From Bacillus pseudomycoides DSM 12442 (GTDB taxonomy: Bacteria > Bacillota > Bacilli > Bacillales > Bacillaceae_G), in the NCBI RefSeq assembly GCF_000161455.1, contig NZ_CM000745.1, positions 316,598 through 380,597 of the forward strand: 64,000 nucleotides of DNA. The letters run 5' to 3'. A program made the translations under genes and the position numbers. Positions within the stretch are counted from its first letter, which is position 1. The number at the start of each line of letters is the position of its first letter. The notes under the pieces are model-generated. The model worked only from the letters and a program-made list of their open reading frames with translations, did no database searches and was not told the origin of the DNA. Shown in pieces: positions 52,133-61,246 of this stretch.

Positions 52133-53260
52133 ATGAGTATATCACAAACAATGAAGCCGATTACTCCTTCTTACGATCCATGGGAAGCGTATATGGACCT
52201 TGAAGAGTACGGCAAACTACTATTAACAAACGTTGAATTTACAACGACAACGTTATGCAATATGCGCTGTGAGCATTGTGCTGTTGGTTATACATTACAG
52301 CCAAAAGATCCAAATCCGCTTCCAATGGAACTTTTATTAAAACGATTAGATGAGATTCCTCATTTACGTTCTTTAAGTATTACGGGCGGAGAACCAATGC
52401 TCTCAAAAAAATCCGTCGACAACTATGTAACACCACTCTTAAAATATGCCCATGAACGAGGCGTTCGCACTCAAATCAACTCAAACTTAACTATAGATTT
52501 AGCCCGTTATGAACAAATTATTCCTTATTTAGATGTGTTGCATATTTCACATAACTGGGGAACAATTGATGATTTCGTTGAAGGTGGATTTGCAATGATG
52601 GAGCGCAAACCTACTTATGAACAACGTGCTAAACTATTTGAACGAATGATTACAAATAGTAAAGCTTTATCAGATGCAGGTGTTCTCGTGTCAGCAGAAA
52701 CAATGTTAAATAAACGTACCCTACCACATATTGAACACATTCATCGTCAAATCGTCGAAGAAATGGGCTGTAAGCGCCATGAAGTACACCCTATGTACCC
52801 AAGTGATTTTGCTAGCAACCTTGAAATTTTAACAAAAGATGAAATTCGAAGTGCAATCGAGCATTTATTAGATATTCGTGATGAAAATATATGGATGTTA
52901 TTTGGCACACTACCTTTCTACGCATGTAGTAATGATGAACGTGACTTAGCTACATTAAGAAAATTACATTTAAGCAAAAACGTGACGGTTCGTAACGATC
53001 CAGATGGGCGTTCTCGCTTAAATGTAAATATTTTTGATGGCAACATTATCGTAACAGACTTTGGTGATATTCCACTGCTTGGTAACATTCAAACAAACAC
53101 ATTACAAGAAGCCTACGACAGATGGTGTAGTTCGAAAACAGCGAAATCATTAAGTTGTCACTGCCCTGCTGTAAAATGCCTTGGGCCAAATATTCTTGTG
53201 AAAAACAGCTATTATCCAACCGAGGATTTCTTAACAAAAGAAACAAATATTACACTGTAG
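52133..53260 (+). CDS. yfkAB: Radical SAM protein YfkAB
   Basis: 375 residues, very like B. subtilis YfkAB. Radical SAM cluster CNMRCEHC (about 43-50, CX3CX2C), ITGGEPMLS for SAM, a conserved HEVHPMYPSDF middle, RNDPDGRSRLNVNIFDG and a C-terminal Cys set CHCPAVKC for an auxiliary cluster. The reaction is unknown. The ATG at 52133 follows AAAGGAG; an in-frame extension upstream lacks a ribosome site. Confidence 0.92.
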   Translation: MSISQTMKPITPSYDPWEAYMDLEEYGKLLLTNVEFTTTTLCNMRCEHCAVGYTLQPKDPNPLPMELLLKRLDEIPHLRSLSITGGEPMLSKKSVDNYVTPLLKYAHERGVRTQINSNLTIDLARYEQIIPYLDVLHISHNWGTIDDFVEGGFAMMERKPTYEQRAKLFERMITNSKALSDAGVLVSAETMLNKRTLPHIEHIHRQIVEEMGCKRHEVHPMYPSDFASNLEILTKDEIRSAIEHLLDIRDENIWMLFGTLPFYACSNDERDLATLRKLHLSKNVTVRNDPDGRSRLNVNIFDGNIIVTDFGDIPLLGNIQTNTLQEAYDRWCSSKTAKSLSCHCPAVKCLGPNILVKNSYYPTEDFLTKETNITL

Positions 53261-53261
53261 C

Positions 53262-53298
53262 AAAAAAAACGTCAGCATATTTAGCTGACGTTTTTTTT
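53262..53298. terminator. Bidirectional terminator between yfkAB and yfkD
   Basis: Stem AAAAAACGTCAGC / GCTGACGTTTTTT with eight-base A and T runs. Confidence 0.9.
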
Positions 53299-53299
53299 G

Positions 53300-54097
53300 C
53301 TATTGTGGATAAGGCGAAGAAATAAATTTAAAGGATACATAATCTTGTATAGGAATAGATGCCCCAATTCCTTGTGAAGTAATATTTTTAATGACAAGCC
53401 TCTTCTGATTTCCTTTTAAAACAAGATATACTTCTCCAAATGTAACTTTTCCTTTTTCATTTACCGCTGGTGTATATGCATATAAATACCCAAGTTGTTT
53501 TGGACTGATATTATATACACGCTCATTTCCAGTACCATAACCAATTGTTGTTTTAAAAGAAAGAGGAAGCTGCACCTTCTCCATCGCCTTTAAAAGAATC
53601 ATCTTTTTCACATCATCTGTATCTTTAATATAGGCTGTTAAACCACCTTCTACCGTTTTTTGCGATTCTTGTTTGTACCGAAGCGGATATAACCGCTCCA
53701 CACCACGGTTATCATATACATTACGATTTACTTGCTTATATTCCCAATTTATCGCTGTATCTGTTGATTCATAATTTAACGGCCATTGACCTAAATAAAT
53801 TTTCGCCCTATATCCAACTGCAAGAGGTGCATTTGAAATCGAAGTTTCATTAAACAACCGAATTAAATCTGGGTTTTCGATTCGAATGGTCGATGTTTTC
53901 AGTAATTCTTTCGCTAGTTCACTTGGCTGCAAACGCGGTAAATCTTGCGCTTCATTTGGATACGTATTGTCCTTTGAAATATTCAAAACAGATGAAGGCA
54001 TCTTTACGTTTATTGTTGTCTTTGCAGAGCTACTATAAGGAAATAATAAAATAAACGAGACCATAGTTGAAAGACATATGCTGTACACTCGTTTCAC
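53300..54097 (-). CDS. yfkD: YfkD-like secreted protein
   Basis: 265 residues with an N-terminal signal peptide (MKRVYSICLSTMVSFILLF, cleavage near SSAKT). The mature part is soluble and beta-rich with no recognised catalytic motif. Length and position between yfkAB and the calcium/proton exchanger gene match B. subtilis yfkD. Function unknown. Confidence 0.85.
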   Translation of the reverse strand: MKRVYSICLSTMVSFILLFPYSSSAKTTINVKMPSSVLNISKDNTYPNEAQDLPRLQPSELAKELLKTSTIRIENPDLIRLFNETSISNAPLAVGYRAKIYLGQWPLNYESTDTAINWEYKQVNRNVYDNRGVERLYPLRYKQESQKTVEGGLTAYIKDTDDVKKMILLKAMEKVQLPLSFKTTIGYGTGNERVYNISPKQLGYLYAYTPAVNEKGKVTFGEVYLVLKGNQKRLVIKNITSQGIGASIPIQDYVSFKFISSPYPQ

Positions 54098-54182
54098 CTA
54101 CTTTACCCCTTCCTAATTTAAGAGTGTATAAATCATTTAAATAGCTATTAAATACAAATTGAAAAACCGACATAAAACCTTT

Positions 54183-54333
54183 CTTTTTAGGTGGGATAGA
54201 GCATCTGGTCATGCATAAAAGCGGTCAGATCCTCTTCCTGCCCCCATGCCAAGTGAAAACAAAGAGAGAAAACAAGTGCATGTCACCTTTTGTTCTTCGT
54301 AGCAGCGACTTATATGCCTGCAAATCAAAATGG
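54183..54333 (-). repeat. About 150-bp interspersed repeat, copy B
   Basis: Reverse complement of copy A (33001-33150) with an estimated 80-90 percent identity by eye. The inner GATCTGACC...GGTCAGATC-like arms can form a hairpin. Intergenic between yfkD and chaA. The rest of 54098-54390 is AT-rich without a gene. Confidence 0.75.
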
Positions 54334-54390
54334 ATTTATATATTAACTATCTCTATTATTTTCTCTCCGTAATATTGTTATCCCAATTTT

Positions 54391-55446
54391 TTATAACAAG
54401 TAAAAGCCAATTCCCATAATGAAATAAGCGGCTAATAATGTTCCTCCTTCAAACCAGTTCGTATCTCCATCATTTGAAATTGCAATTGTTAAAAAGACCG
54501 CTGTAATCATGGACACAAGTTCCGGCATTGTAAATACAAGGGGCATTTTTACCGTAAAAAACATCGAAAGTATGATGAGAACAGGGGCAACGAACATGGC
54601 AACCTGCAAGGTTGAACCGACTGCAATTTCAACTGCAATATTCACTTTATTTTTATAAGCCATAATAATTGCAGAGGCATGCTCCGCGGCGTTACCAACA
54701 ATCGCAACAATGATAACCCCGATAAATAATTCCGACCATCCAAATGATTTTGCTACCGTTTCAAATGTATGAACAAGCGCCTCGGATACATAAGCAACAG
54801 CCGCTGTTGCAATCGCTAAAATAAGTAATGCTTTCCCTTTTGACCATTCAGGCTCTTCCTCATGTTCTACTTCATCGCTTTTATGCTGATACACACCACG
54901 ATGCGTAACCAGTTTAAAGAATAGTGCGGCTAAATACATGACAATCATGATGATTGAAACCCCAATACTTAATTGATATGTTTTGTCTATACTCATCTTC
55001 ATTGAAAAAACTTCTGGAATAACAAATGCTACAACAACTGCAAATATTAGTAAGGCCGAATTATGCCTTGCATCATAAACATTAAAACTTTGTCTTTTAT
55101 ACTTGAGCCCTCCTACAAAAAAAGAAAGACCTCCAACTAACAATAAATTGCCAAGAACGGAACCAGTTAGTGAAGCAAGTACGACTTCAGTTAGCCCTGC
55201 TTGTAATGCAAAAACTGAAATGATAAGTTCAACCGCATTCCCGAAGGTTGCATTTAATAGCCCACCAATTCTTGGTCCAGAGACAATAGCTAAACTTTCT
55301 GTCGCTCTTCCCATAAAAGCAGCGAGAGCAATAATTGTAATGCAATACACAGCAAACATAATTGTTTGTGGCCAATGCAACGTATTTCCAAGAATAGAAA
55401 GCGGTACACCAGCAAGTGCAAGTATTAAGAAAATTTTATTAAACAT
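54391..55446 (-). CDS. chaA: Calcium/proton exchanger (CaCA family)
   Basis: 351 residues, about 11 membrane segments. The two alpha-repeat motifs are present: NATFGNAVELIISVFALQAG in the first half and GNAAEHASAIIMAYKNK in the second, each with the conserved acidic residue. A charged loop (KSDEVEHEEEPEWSKG) joins the halves. Exports Ca2+ in exchange for H+. The ATG at 55446 (MFNKIF) has AAAGG at correct spacing; the earlier ATG overlaps that site. Orthologue of B. subtilis YfkE by context. Confidence 0.92.
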   Translation of the reverse strand: MFNKIFLILALAGVPLSILGNTLHWPQTIMFAVYCITIIALAAFMGRATESLAIVSGPRIGGLLNATFGNAVELIISVFALQAGLTEVVLASLTGSVLGNLLLVGGLSFFVGGLKYKRQSFNVYDARHNSALLIFAVVVAFVIPEVFSMKMSIDKTYQLSIGVSIIMIVMYLAALFFKLVTHRGVYQHKSDEVEHEEEPEWSKGKALLILAIATAAVAYVSEALVHTFETVAKSFGWSELFIGVIIVAIVGNAAEHASAIIMAYKNKVNIAVEIAVGSTLQVAMFVAPVLIILSMFFTVKMPLVFTMPELVSMITAVFLTIAISNDGDTNWFEGGTLLAAYFIMGIGFYLL

Positions 55447-55633
55447 ATTTTCCATCCTTTCATCGTATGTATTTCCCCCACTATTATCATTATTCTTCTC
55501 CTAACTTGTCCCATTTCATCACAAATACGTTTAAAAAATACGATTGAAGAAAAAAGTATGAAAGAGTGTAAAAAATTTTAAGCAACAAGTTTCCGCAGAA
55601 TGAAATTACGGATAACAGAAAGGGGCTCAAAAA

Positions 55634-56050
55634 ATGAATTTAAAAGAAAAAATTGCAACTATTATTGAAGGACAAAGAACAGGTGTATTAGCTACCGTGC
55701 GTGAAAATAAGCCACATAGCTGTTTTATGATGTTTTTTCATGAAGACTTTGTATTATATGTCGCAACAGATCGTAATTCCAAAAAGGTAGTAGATATCGA
55801 ACAAAATTCAAATGTACACGTGCTACTCGGAAGAGAAGGGAAGAAATGGGATGAAGATTATATCGAAGTAGAAGGCACCGCTTCAATTGAAGAAGAGCAA
55901 ACATTAAAAAATAAATTTTGGAACAACAACTTAAAACGCTGGTTACTCGGCCCTGAAGATCCTAACTATGTACTTATAAAGATCAATCCAAATACAATTT
56001 ACTACATCGATAGTGCTGGTACGACTCAACCAGAGTTTTTACGACTGTAA
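55634..56050 (+). CDS. Pyridoxamine 5'-phosphate oxidase-fold protein (general stress protein 26-like)
   Basis: 138 residues. Split-barrel FMN-binding fold: RTGVLATVRENKPHSCFMMFFH, VLYVATDRNSKKVVDIEQN and a C-terminal WLLGPEDPNYVLIKI. Members bind FMN, F420 or haem and act in stress responses; the activity of this one is unknown. Starts after AAAGGGGCTCAAAAA. Monocistronic. Confidence 0.85.
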   Translation: MNLKEKIATIIEGQRTGVLATVRENKPHSCFMMFFHEDFVLYVATDRNSKKVVDIEQNSNVHVLLGREGKKWDEDYIEVEGTASIEEEQTLKNKFWNNNLKRWLLGPEDPNYVLIKINPNTIYYIDSAGTTQPEFLRL

Positions 56051-56054
56051 TTCA

Positions 56055-56083
56055 AAAACAAGCCCTTTAAAAGGGCTTGTTTT
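56055..56083 (+). terminator. Terminator
   Basis: Palindrome ACAAGCCCTTT / AAAGGGCTTGT followed by TTTT. Confidence 0.83.
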
Positions 56084-56199
56084 GTCGAAAAGTTCTTATC
56101 AAAAAAAAGATAAAAAAGATGGAACTTTCTAAAGATTCTGTTATATAATAGTATCAACTTAAATAAACTGTATTAAAACAGATTGGGAGGAGAAACAAA

Positions 56200-56349
56200 A
56201 TGATGAAAAGAGAAGAACGGAAAAATATGATTGAGTTTATTGAAAAGAAAAAGGGAATTGAGCGTGAAGAGCTTTTATTTATGACAGATGATGAAGTAGA
56301 ACACATTTATAATGTAACGTACTTTTTATATGAAGAAATTGCAGAATAA
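56200..56349 (+). CDS. BH0509-family small protein
   Basis: 49 residues: MMKREERKNMIEFIEKKKGI, then EREELLFMTDDEVEHIYNVT and a short tail. The RKNMIEFIE...LLxMTDDEVEHIY pattern matches a small family seen across Bacillus (BH0509 type), function unknown. GGGAGGAGAAAC lies just upstream. It has its own terminator. Confidence 0.75.
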   Translation: MMKREERKNMIEFIEKKKGIEREELLFMTDDEVEHIYNVTYFLYEEIAE

Positions 56350-56355
56350 TAGATC

Positions 56356-56393
56356 AAAGGCCCATCTAACATCTTTATGTTAGATGGGCCTTT
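56356..56393 (+). terminator. Terminator of the BH0509-family gene
   Basis: Stem AAAGGCCCATCTAACAT / ATGTTAGATGGGCCTTT with a 4-nt loop. The following spacer to 56490 contains the next gene's GGAGG. Confidence 0.88.
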
Positions 56394-56490
56394 ACTATTT
56401 TCATAGTTATATTCAAAACATCCTCTTGCTATCCGTTATACTTGAGAATGATTTTCATGTATAATAATACAAGACTGGAGGAATTTTACT

Positions 56491-56919
56491 ATGAGTTCAT
56501 GGCTATTATTCGCATTATTATCAGCAATTGCTGCAGCACTTGTATCCATTTTTGGAAAATTTGGTTTAGAAGGAATCGATGCCAATGTGGCAACAACTAT
56601 CCGTTCAATCATCATGGCACTATTTATGATAGGTGTAATTATGATACAAGGTAAATTTCAAAATATTGGTGACGTTCTAATGAATAAAAAAGCACTGCTA
56701 TTTATCACGTTAAGTGGTATAGCTGGTGCCTCATCATGGCTGTTTTATTTTCTCGCCTTAAAAACAGGAAAAGTTTCACAAGTTGCTCCTGTAGATAAAT
56801 TAAGTGTTGTATTTTCAATTATTCTTGCAATAATTATATTAGGCGAAAAATTAAACTTCATGACTGGAATGGGTGTTGTATGTATTACAGCAGGTGTTCT
56901 CTTCATTGCTTTCAGCTAA
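56491..56919 (+). CDS. EamA-type transporter, single-domain (5 TM)
   Basis: 142 residues with five membrane segments and the EamA signatures ALVSIFGKFGLEGIDANVATTIRS, SSWLFYFLALKTGKVSQVAPVDKLS and FSIILAIIILGEKL. Half the size of usual drug/metabolite transporters, so it should work as a dimer in the way of SMR proteins. Substrate unknown. Start after CTGGAGGAATTTTACT. Confidence 0.85.
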   Translation: MSSWLLFALLSAIAAALVSIFGKFGLEGIDANVATTIRSIIMALFMIGVIMIQGKFQNIGDVLMNKKALLFITLSGIAGASSWLFYFLALKTGKVSQVAPVDKLSVVFSIILAIIILGEKLNFMTGMGVVCITAGVLFIAFS

Positions 56920-56946
56920 AAACCGCTTAACTAGCGGTTTTTTTTC
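56918..56946. terminator. Bidirectional terminator
   Basis: Stem AAAACCGCTTA / CTAGCGGTTTT with T run, between convergent genes. Confidence 0.85.
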
Positions 56947-57523
56947 TTCTTATGTAGAGCCATACAATAAGTACAACTACTACTGAGATAATTAAAATCC
57001 ACATTCCATAATGATGCAAACTATATTCAACAAAGCGCCACTTCTCTCCAAGTTTCCATCCAAGTCCAATAAAAACGCTAATCCAGATGAAAGCACCACC
57101 GTATGCGTATAGACAAAATCTCCAAAACGTTAAATTTGACATACCAGCAAAATATGCAGTTAAATGACGAACTCCTGGTATAAAATATCCAATCATTATT
57201 AAAAAAGGACCATATTTTTCAAACAAAACATGCGTTTTTTCAATTTGCTTTTCTTTAATTCCTATCTTTGGACCATATTTTTTTAATACAGGCAGTCCAA
57301 GTTTTAAGCCAAGTATGTAACTTAAAGTAATTCCAAGTACCGCACCAGCCATTCCACTTAAAAAAGCAGCTGTCCCTGACATAGTTCCTTTCGAAATATT
57401 ATAACCAACAAACGTCAGCAAAAACTCATCTGGTATTGGCAGACCCACTATTCCACCCGCAAGAGCTATAATAATTCCCAAATACCCATAATGTGAGATT
57501 AACTCACCAATATGTTGTTCCAT
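56927..57523 (-). CDS. DedA family membrane protein
   Basis: 198 residues. Core motifs: YGYLGIIIALAGGIVGLPIPDEFLL, VLGITLSYILGLKLG, GPFLIMIGYFIPGVRHLTAYFAGM (the F/YxPG-R signature) and a C-terminal membrane segment. DedA proteins are lipid scramblase or flippase-like and affect membrane potential and polymyxin response. The start MEQHIGEL (57523) is a better family match than the longer frame; its ribosome site (AGGATG) is weak. Confidence 0.88.
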   Translation of the reverse strand: MEQHIGELISHYGYLGIIIALAGGIVGLPIPDEFLLTFVGYNISKGTMSGTAAFLSGMAGAVLGITLSYILGLKLGLPVLKKYGPKIGIKEKQIEKTHVLFEKYGPFLIMIGYFIPGVRHLTAYFAGMSNLTFWRFCLYAYGGAFIWISVFIGLGWKLGEKWRFVEYSLHHYGMWILIISVVVVLIVWLYIRRKKTAS

Positions 57524-57549
57524 TTGGATGACACATCCTATGCACAATC

Positions 57550-57950
57550 GTTATTCCATATTGTACCCTCTCTATCTTTTAAGCAAACATGGTATACATA
57601 TTCACTATACATCGTTTTTATAATGAACTCTACTCCTATTCATCTTACCTGTAATGAAACTTTTTACTACTTTTAATCTTCATTTTTCAGGACCTTAAGG
57701 TGTGAATGCATATTGTCCACGAATAGCGTGATAAATCCATACTTCACTTCATAATTATAAGAAAATCCGACTTCCCAAGCGTGATTTTTGTTACAATAAA
57801 GAAAAGTTACATTTAGCATCGGTTTGACTCTCAAGAAAAATGATATAGGCAGTAAACATATATTTAAAAAGATTACATGCATCTTCCATCCGTGTAGAGT
57901 ACTATGCATCCTTTTACATAAAAATCATTTTTCTAAATTATACAGGGGGA
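57550..57950. other. Spacer with no convincing gene
   Basis: About 400 bp. A 78-codon minus-strand frame (57673-57909) has no ribosome site or family look. TGTCCACGAATAGCGTGATA near 57713 resembles the right end of the bcr1-like copies and may be a worn remnant. Just before 57957, AGGGGG serves the next gene. Confidence 0.4.
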
Positions 57951-57956
57951 AAAAAC

Positions 57957-60749
57957 ATGACCATAGAAAAACAATTGATTCAAAAGGTATACTATGAAAC
58001 ATTCTTAACTGAACAGGATTCTGTTCAGGCTCCTCAAGTACTTGGGGAAGCATATGTAAATGAAGCTGAAAATGAATTTTCCAATATCGCTAACATTCGT
58101 TTCGCACAAGGAGAAGTTAATTATCATCATAAAGATTTCGAAACAGCCATCTTCAAGTGGGAGAAAGTAAACAATGATCTCTCTCTATGGGCAAAAAAAA
58201 ATATAGCAGACGCTTATTTTGAATTAGGATTGCTTTCAATGGCAGAAGAAATCTATACATCGATTCAAACAGAAGACACAACACTGACAATGGAAGTTTC
58301 ATTGCAACTTCTTTCTCTGTACATCGAACAAAATCGCTTAGGACTTGCTTTTAAGGTCATTAGTGAAGCAGTTTCATTCCAACCAGACTATCCAAATATC
58401 ACTGCCATTGCTCGTTCCTTTTATGAGAAACAGCAGGATTGGAACAATGCTATTGACCTTGCTGTTCAAGAAGGAATTCGAACGAAATCATTACATTGGT
58501 TTGAGATTTTAACAAGTTATGTGAATCAAGGATTCACAAAACAAATGAAACCAAAATATTTTTATGAAGCATTAAAAGTTTTATATACCGTCGATTCCAT
58601 TCAATTTAAGCAACTTGTCTCATCACTTTGGAAAATCTATCAAGATGAGTCAACCTACTTATTATGGATTCAAACAATCAATCACCTTTTTTTACACGTC
58701 GAGGTAGATTCTTACGACTCATGGGATGAAATTGTTACTCTTTATCAAGACACCTACTGTGAATTAATTACAGGACAATACTTGATGCATGAACTACAGG
58801 AACTTATTCCAGACTTGTTAACAAATTGGTTTAGCTTAACAAAAGCAGAACATTCTCTATTTGTTTCCGCTGCAACGTTAGCATGGAATGAGATTTCACC
58901 TAAAAGCCTTGATACATTACTTGTAAAAAGCGCTGAAACACTCCTTTCTAGTTCAAAAACAGTTAACACAGTTGATCTAGACAAAGTTTCAAGCTTATTT
59001 GAAACTATTGTCGTATGGGCAGAAAAGAATGATGTAGACTTAGGTCATTCTTTCACATGGCTTGTTCGAGAACTTTCCGACCTAAACGTACAACAAGTTC
59101 TCGTTACAGGTACGAATGATGCTAGTAAATCATCCTTTATCAATTCTATATTAGGGGAAAGTATACTAAAAAATTCTCCTGGAGCCGCTATCATATTTAA
59201 AGATAATGCGCAAACAGAAATTACAGAACTCACGGATTTAACAATAAGAACTACTTCCAATTTGGATGAATTTTACGAAATGATGGCTGTTCCTCCAAAA
59301 TCAGAATCTGAGCAGAAATGTATTGAGTTTAAATTACCATGTAGGTTTTTACGAAAAAATAAATTCTCATTTATCGTTACACCAGGTTTTGATGGAAATG
59401 GCAATAAAGAGAATACAAATCTTGAATACTTACATGCAACCGATAATCTATTATATGTTCTTAATACCTCTTCGCCTTTACTTGATGAAGAAATCGATAC
59501 ACTACTATACATACGAGAACAAATACCGACTTTACAAGTTCATTTTGTTTTAAATACAATCGATACAATCTTTAGTGATGAAACAGCAAATAAAATGCTA
59601 AATGAAACCGAGTCTAAAATACGTGTACATTTTCCAAATGCACGAGTATTCCCTTACTCATCTTTAGAAGAGAACAGCGGGCAACTAAGTGATTTAACAG
59701 AATCCATTACTTCAAACTTTAATAATAGAAATATAGAAACCGAACGCACGGAAAAACTATTATGGTTTATTCAAAAGACCATCACGTATCTCTTAAATGA
59801 ACGCGTACAATTAGAAAATACGTTAGTAAAGTCAATCCGTTGGAATAAACACCTTTTAGTGAAATTAAATGGCTTCATTAATAACCTGACTGCTATTGAA
59901 AAAGATAAGACTCGCTCTATTACAGACTCATATCGTTTAACGAAAGATGAAATTATACATGATCTTCATGATCAAATTCCTGAATTATTGCAGAGCTGTT
60001 CCGATTTAGTTCATGAAGATAGTGACTTTAAACAAGTTCCTGAAGAATTAAATGCAGCAATGAATGAAAGAATTCAAAAACATTTACAACAAATGATATT
60101 ACCTAAGTTTACTCAATCTATTCAAGAATGGATTGAAAAAGTCCATAATGAATTTATTCAAAGTCAATCTTATTTAGATGAAATGAGTGAAACATTTAAT
60201 AAATTATACGAAGAAGAACGTATGAAACTACCATGCGATTTCCAACTACTTGATGATTGGCGCCGCGATGTTGCAAGGATGACAAACCGGATCAAAGTTG
60301 ATGATGTGAATATTTTACTACGCTTTACACCAACACAATTTCTATTAAAAAGTGCTGGAAAGCTATTCGGTAACATGCAGAAAAATCAATCCATGCTTTA
60401 CAACAAATATAAAAATTATATCGAGACCGAAGACTATACAGATGTAACAACAACTATTTCTGAACAGTTCTTCCTTCAATTTGAATTATTCGAGAGTGCA
60501 TTAGAACGTGATATTATGATGTTCTTTAAAGAACCTCTTAGCATATTAAAGCAAACTGTGGAAGCTGCACATCTCGAAATAAATGAAGATGAAAATGCAT
60601 TAACGAAACTAAGAACAAATCCAGAAACATATCATGATCCTTTAACACTGTTTAAATTACAGTTATTGCAGTACAAATTCATGCTAAATGAAAAAAACGA
60701 TGAAGCCCCTTCTTTGAAAATAGCAACGAACGAGGCACCTACAATTTAG
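57957..60749 (+). CDS. TPR-containing dynamin-like GTPase-fold protein
   Basis: 930 residues. N-terminal TPR-like helices (about 30-200: ANIRFAQGEVNYHHKDFETA, WAKKNIADAYFELGLLSMAEE). The GTPase-like domain (about 375-590) has P-loop GTNDASKSSFINSILGE (about 385), a switch region PGFDG (about 475) and NTID (about 532). A long helical C-terminal part (about 600-930) follows, typical of dynamin stalks. The P-loop has Ala for the usual Gly before Lys, and the NKxD motif lacks its Lys, so GTP binding may be altered. No membrane segment. Standing alone; probably membrane-associated scaffolding (inference). Confidence 0.78.
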   Translation: MTIEKQLIQKVYYETFLTEQDSVQAPQVLGEAYVNEAENEFSNIANIRFAQGEVNYHHKDFETAIFKWEKVNNDLSLWAKKNIADAYFELGLLSMAEEIYTSIQTEDTTLTMEVSLQLLSLYIEQNRLGLAFKVISEAVSFQPDYPNITAIARSFYEKQQDWNNAIDLAVQEGIRTKSLHWFEILTSYVNQGFTKQMKPKYFYEALKVLYTVDSIQFKQLVSSLWKIYQDESTYLLWIQTINHLFLHVEVDSYDSWDEIVTLYQDTYCELITGQYLMHELQELIPDLLTNWFSLTKAEHSLFVSAATLAWNEISPKSLDTLLVKSAETLLSSSKTVNTVDLDKVSSLFETIVVWAEKNDVDLGHSFTWLVRELSDLNVQQVLVTGTNDASKSSFINSILGESILKNSPGAAIIFKDNAQTEITELTDLTIRTTSNLDEFYEMMAVPPKSESEQKCIEFKLPCRFLRKNKFSFIVTPGFDGNGNKENTNLEYLHATDNLLYVLNTSSPLLDEEIDTLLYIREQIPTLQVHFVLNTIDTIFSDETANKMLNETESKIRVHFPNARVFPYSSLEENSGQLSDLTESITSNFNNRNIETERTEKLLWFIQKTITYLLNERVQLENTLVKSIRWNKHLLVKLNGFINNLTAIEKDKTRSITDSYRLTKDEIIHDLHDQIPELLQSCSDLVHEDSDFKQVPEELNAAMNERIQKHLQQMILPKFTQSIQEWIEKVHNEFIQSQSYLDEMSETFNKLYEEERMKLPCDFQLLDDWRRDVARMTNRIKVDDVNILLRFTPTQFLLKSAGKLFGNMQKNQSMLYNKYKNYIETEDYTDVTTTISEQFFLQFELFESALERDIMMFFKEPLSILKQTVEAAHLEINEDENALTKLRTNPETYHDPLTLFKLQLLQYKFMLNEKNDEAPSLKIATNEAPTI

Positions 60750-60757
60750 GTAAATAC

Positions 60758-60796
60758 AAAAAACCAAGCAAATTGTAACAATTGCTTGGTTTTTTA
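60758..60796. terminator. Bidirectional terminator
   Basis: Stem AAAAAACCAAGCAA / TTGCTTGGTTTTTT between convergent genes. Confidence 0.88.
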
Positions 60797-60809
60797 CTTA
60801 TATTCTATT

Positions 60810-61232
60810 TCACATATCCCAATTAACATCATTAACCTTTGCATCAATTTTCACACGCTTAATGAATTTCTTTCTTTCATCTTCTTTATGAATTAACTTA
60901 TGTACATAACGACGTTTGCTTAATACATCCCTGCATGCTTTATTATAATTAAAAATTTCCTGGCAGCGCTTATCCTCATATAAAACCTTGAACCATGTAT
61001 ACCGCTTCAGTTTTTCTATGTGTCGCTGCACTCTTTTCTTTTTCCGTTCTTCTCGTTCCGCTAATCTTTCTAATGCATCCTCTACCACTTCATCTAACAT
61101 AAAGTCTCCAGCGACTCTTATAATACTAACAGTCCCTCTTACAATCCCTTTACCTGCATCAACACATATTTCACTTAATGCAATTGCTGCGCGACCAACT
61201 CCTACTAGAATGTGTCCAATCATATCCTCCAT
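60810..61232 (-). CDS. Hypothetical basic protein
   Basis: 140 residues. A Gly/Ala/Ile-rich N-terminal part (MIGHILVGVGRAAIALSEI, GKGIVRGTVSIIRVAGDF) of amphipathic character is followed by a very basic helical C-terminal part (REERKKKRVQRHIEKLKRYT, RRYVHKLIHKEDERKKF). No family recognised. GAAGGGATAAT precedes the ATG. It is 14 bp downstream of the signal peptidase gene on the same strand, so probably co-transcribed. Possibly membrane-surface or nucleic-acid associated (inference). Confidence 0.7.
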   Translation of the reverse strand: MEDMIGHILVGVGRAAIALSEICVDAGKGIVRGTVSIIRVAGDFMLDEVVEDALERLAEREERKKKRVQRHIEKLKRYTWFKVLYEDKRCQEIFNYNKACRDVLSKRRYVHKLIHKEDERKKFIKRVKIDAKVNDVNWDM

Positions 61233-61246
61233 ATTATCCCTTCTTT

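Noticed and set aside
57704..57735. Fourth bcr1-like copy
   Set aside because: Only about 20 bases near the right end resemble the family; too little to call a copy.
57673..57909. 78-codon minus-strand frame
   Set aside because: No ribosome site, odd composition, and part of it overlaps a stretch resembling the end of the bcr1-like repeats; more likely chance.
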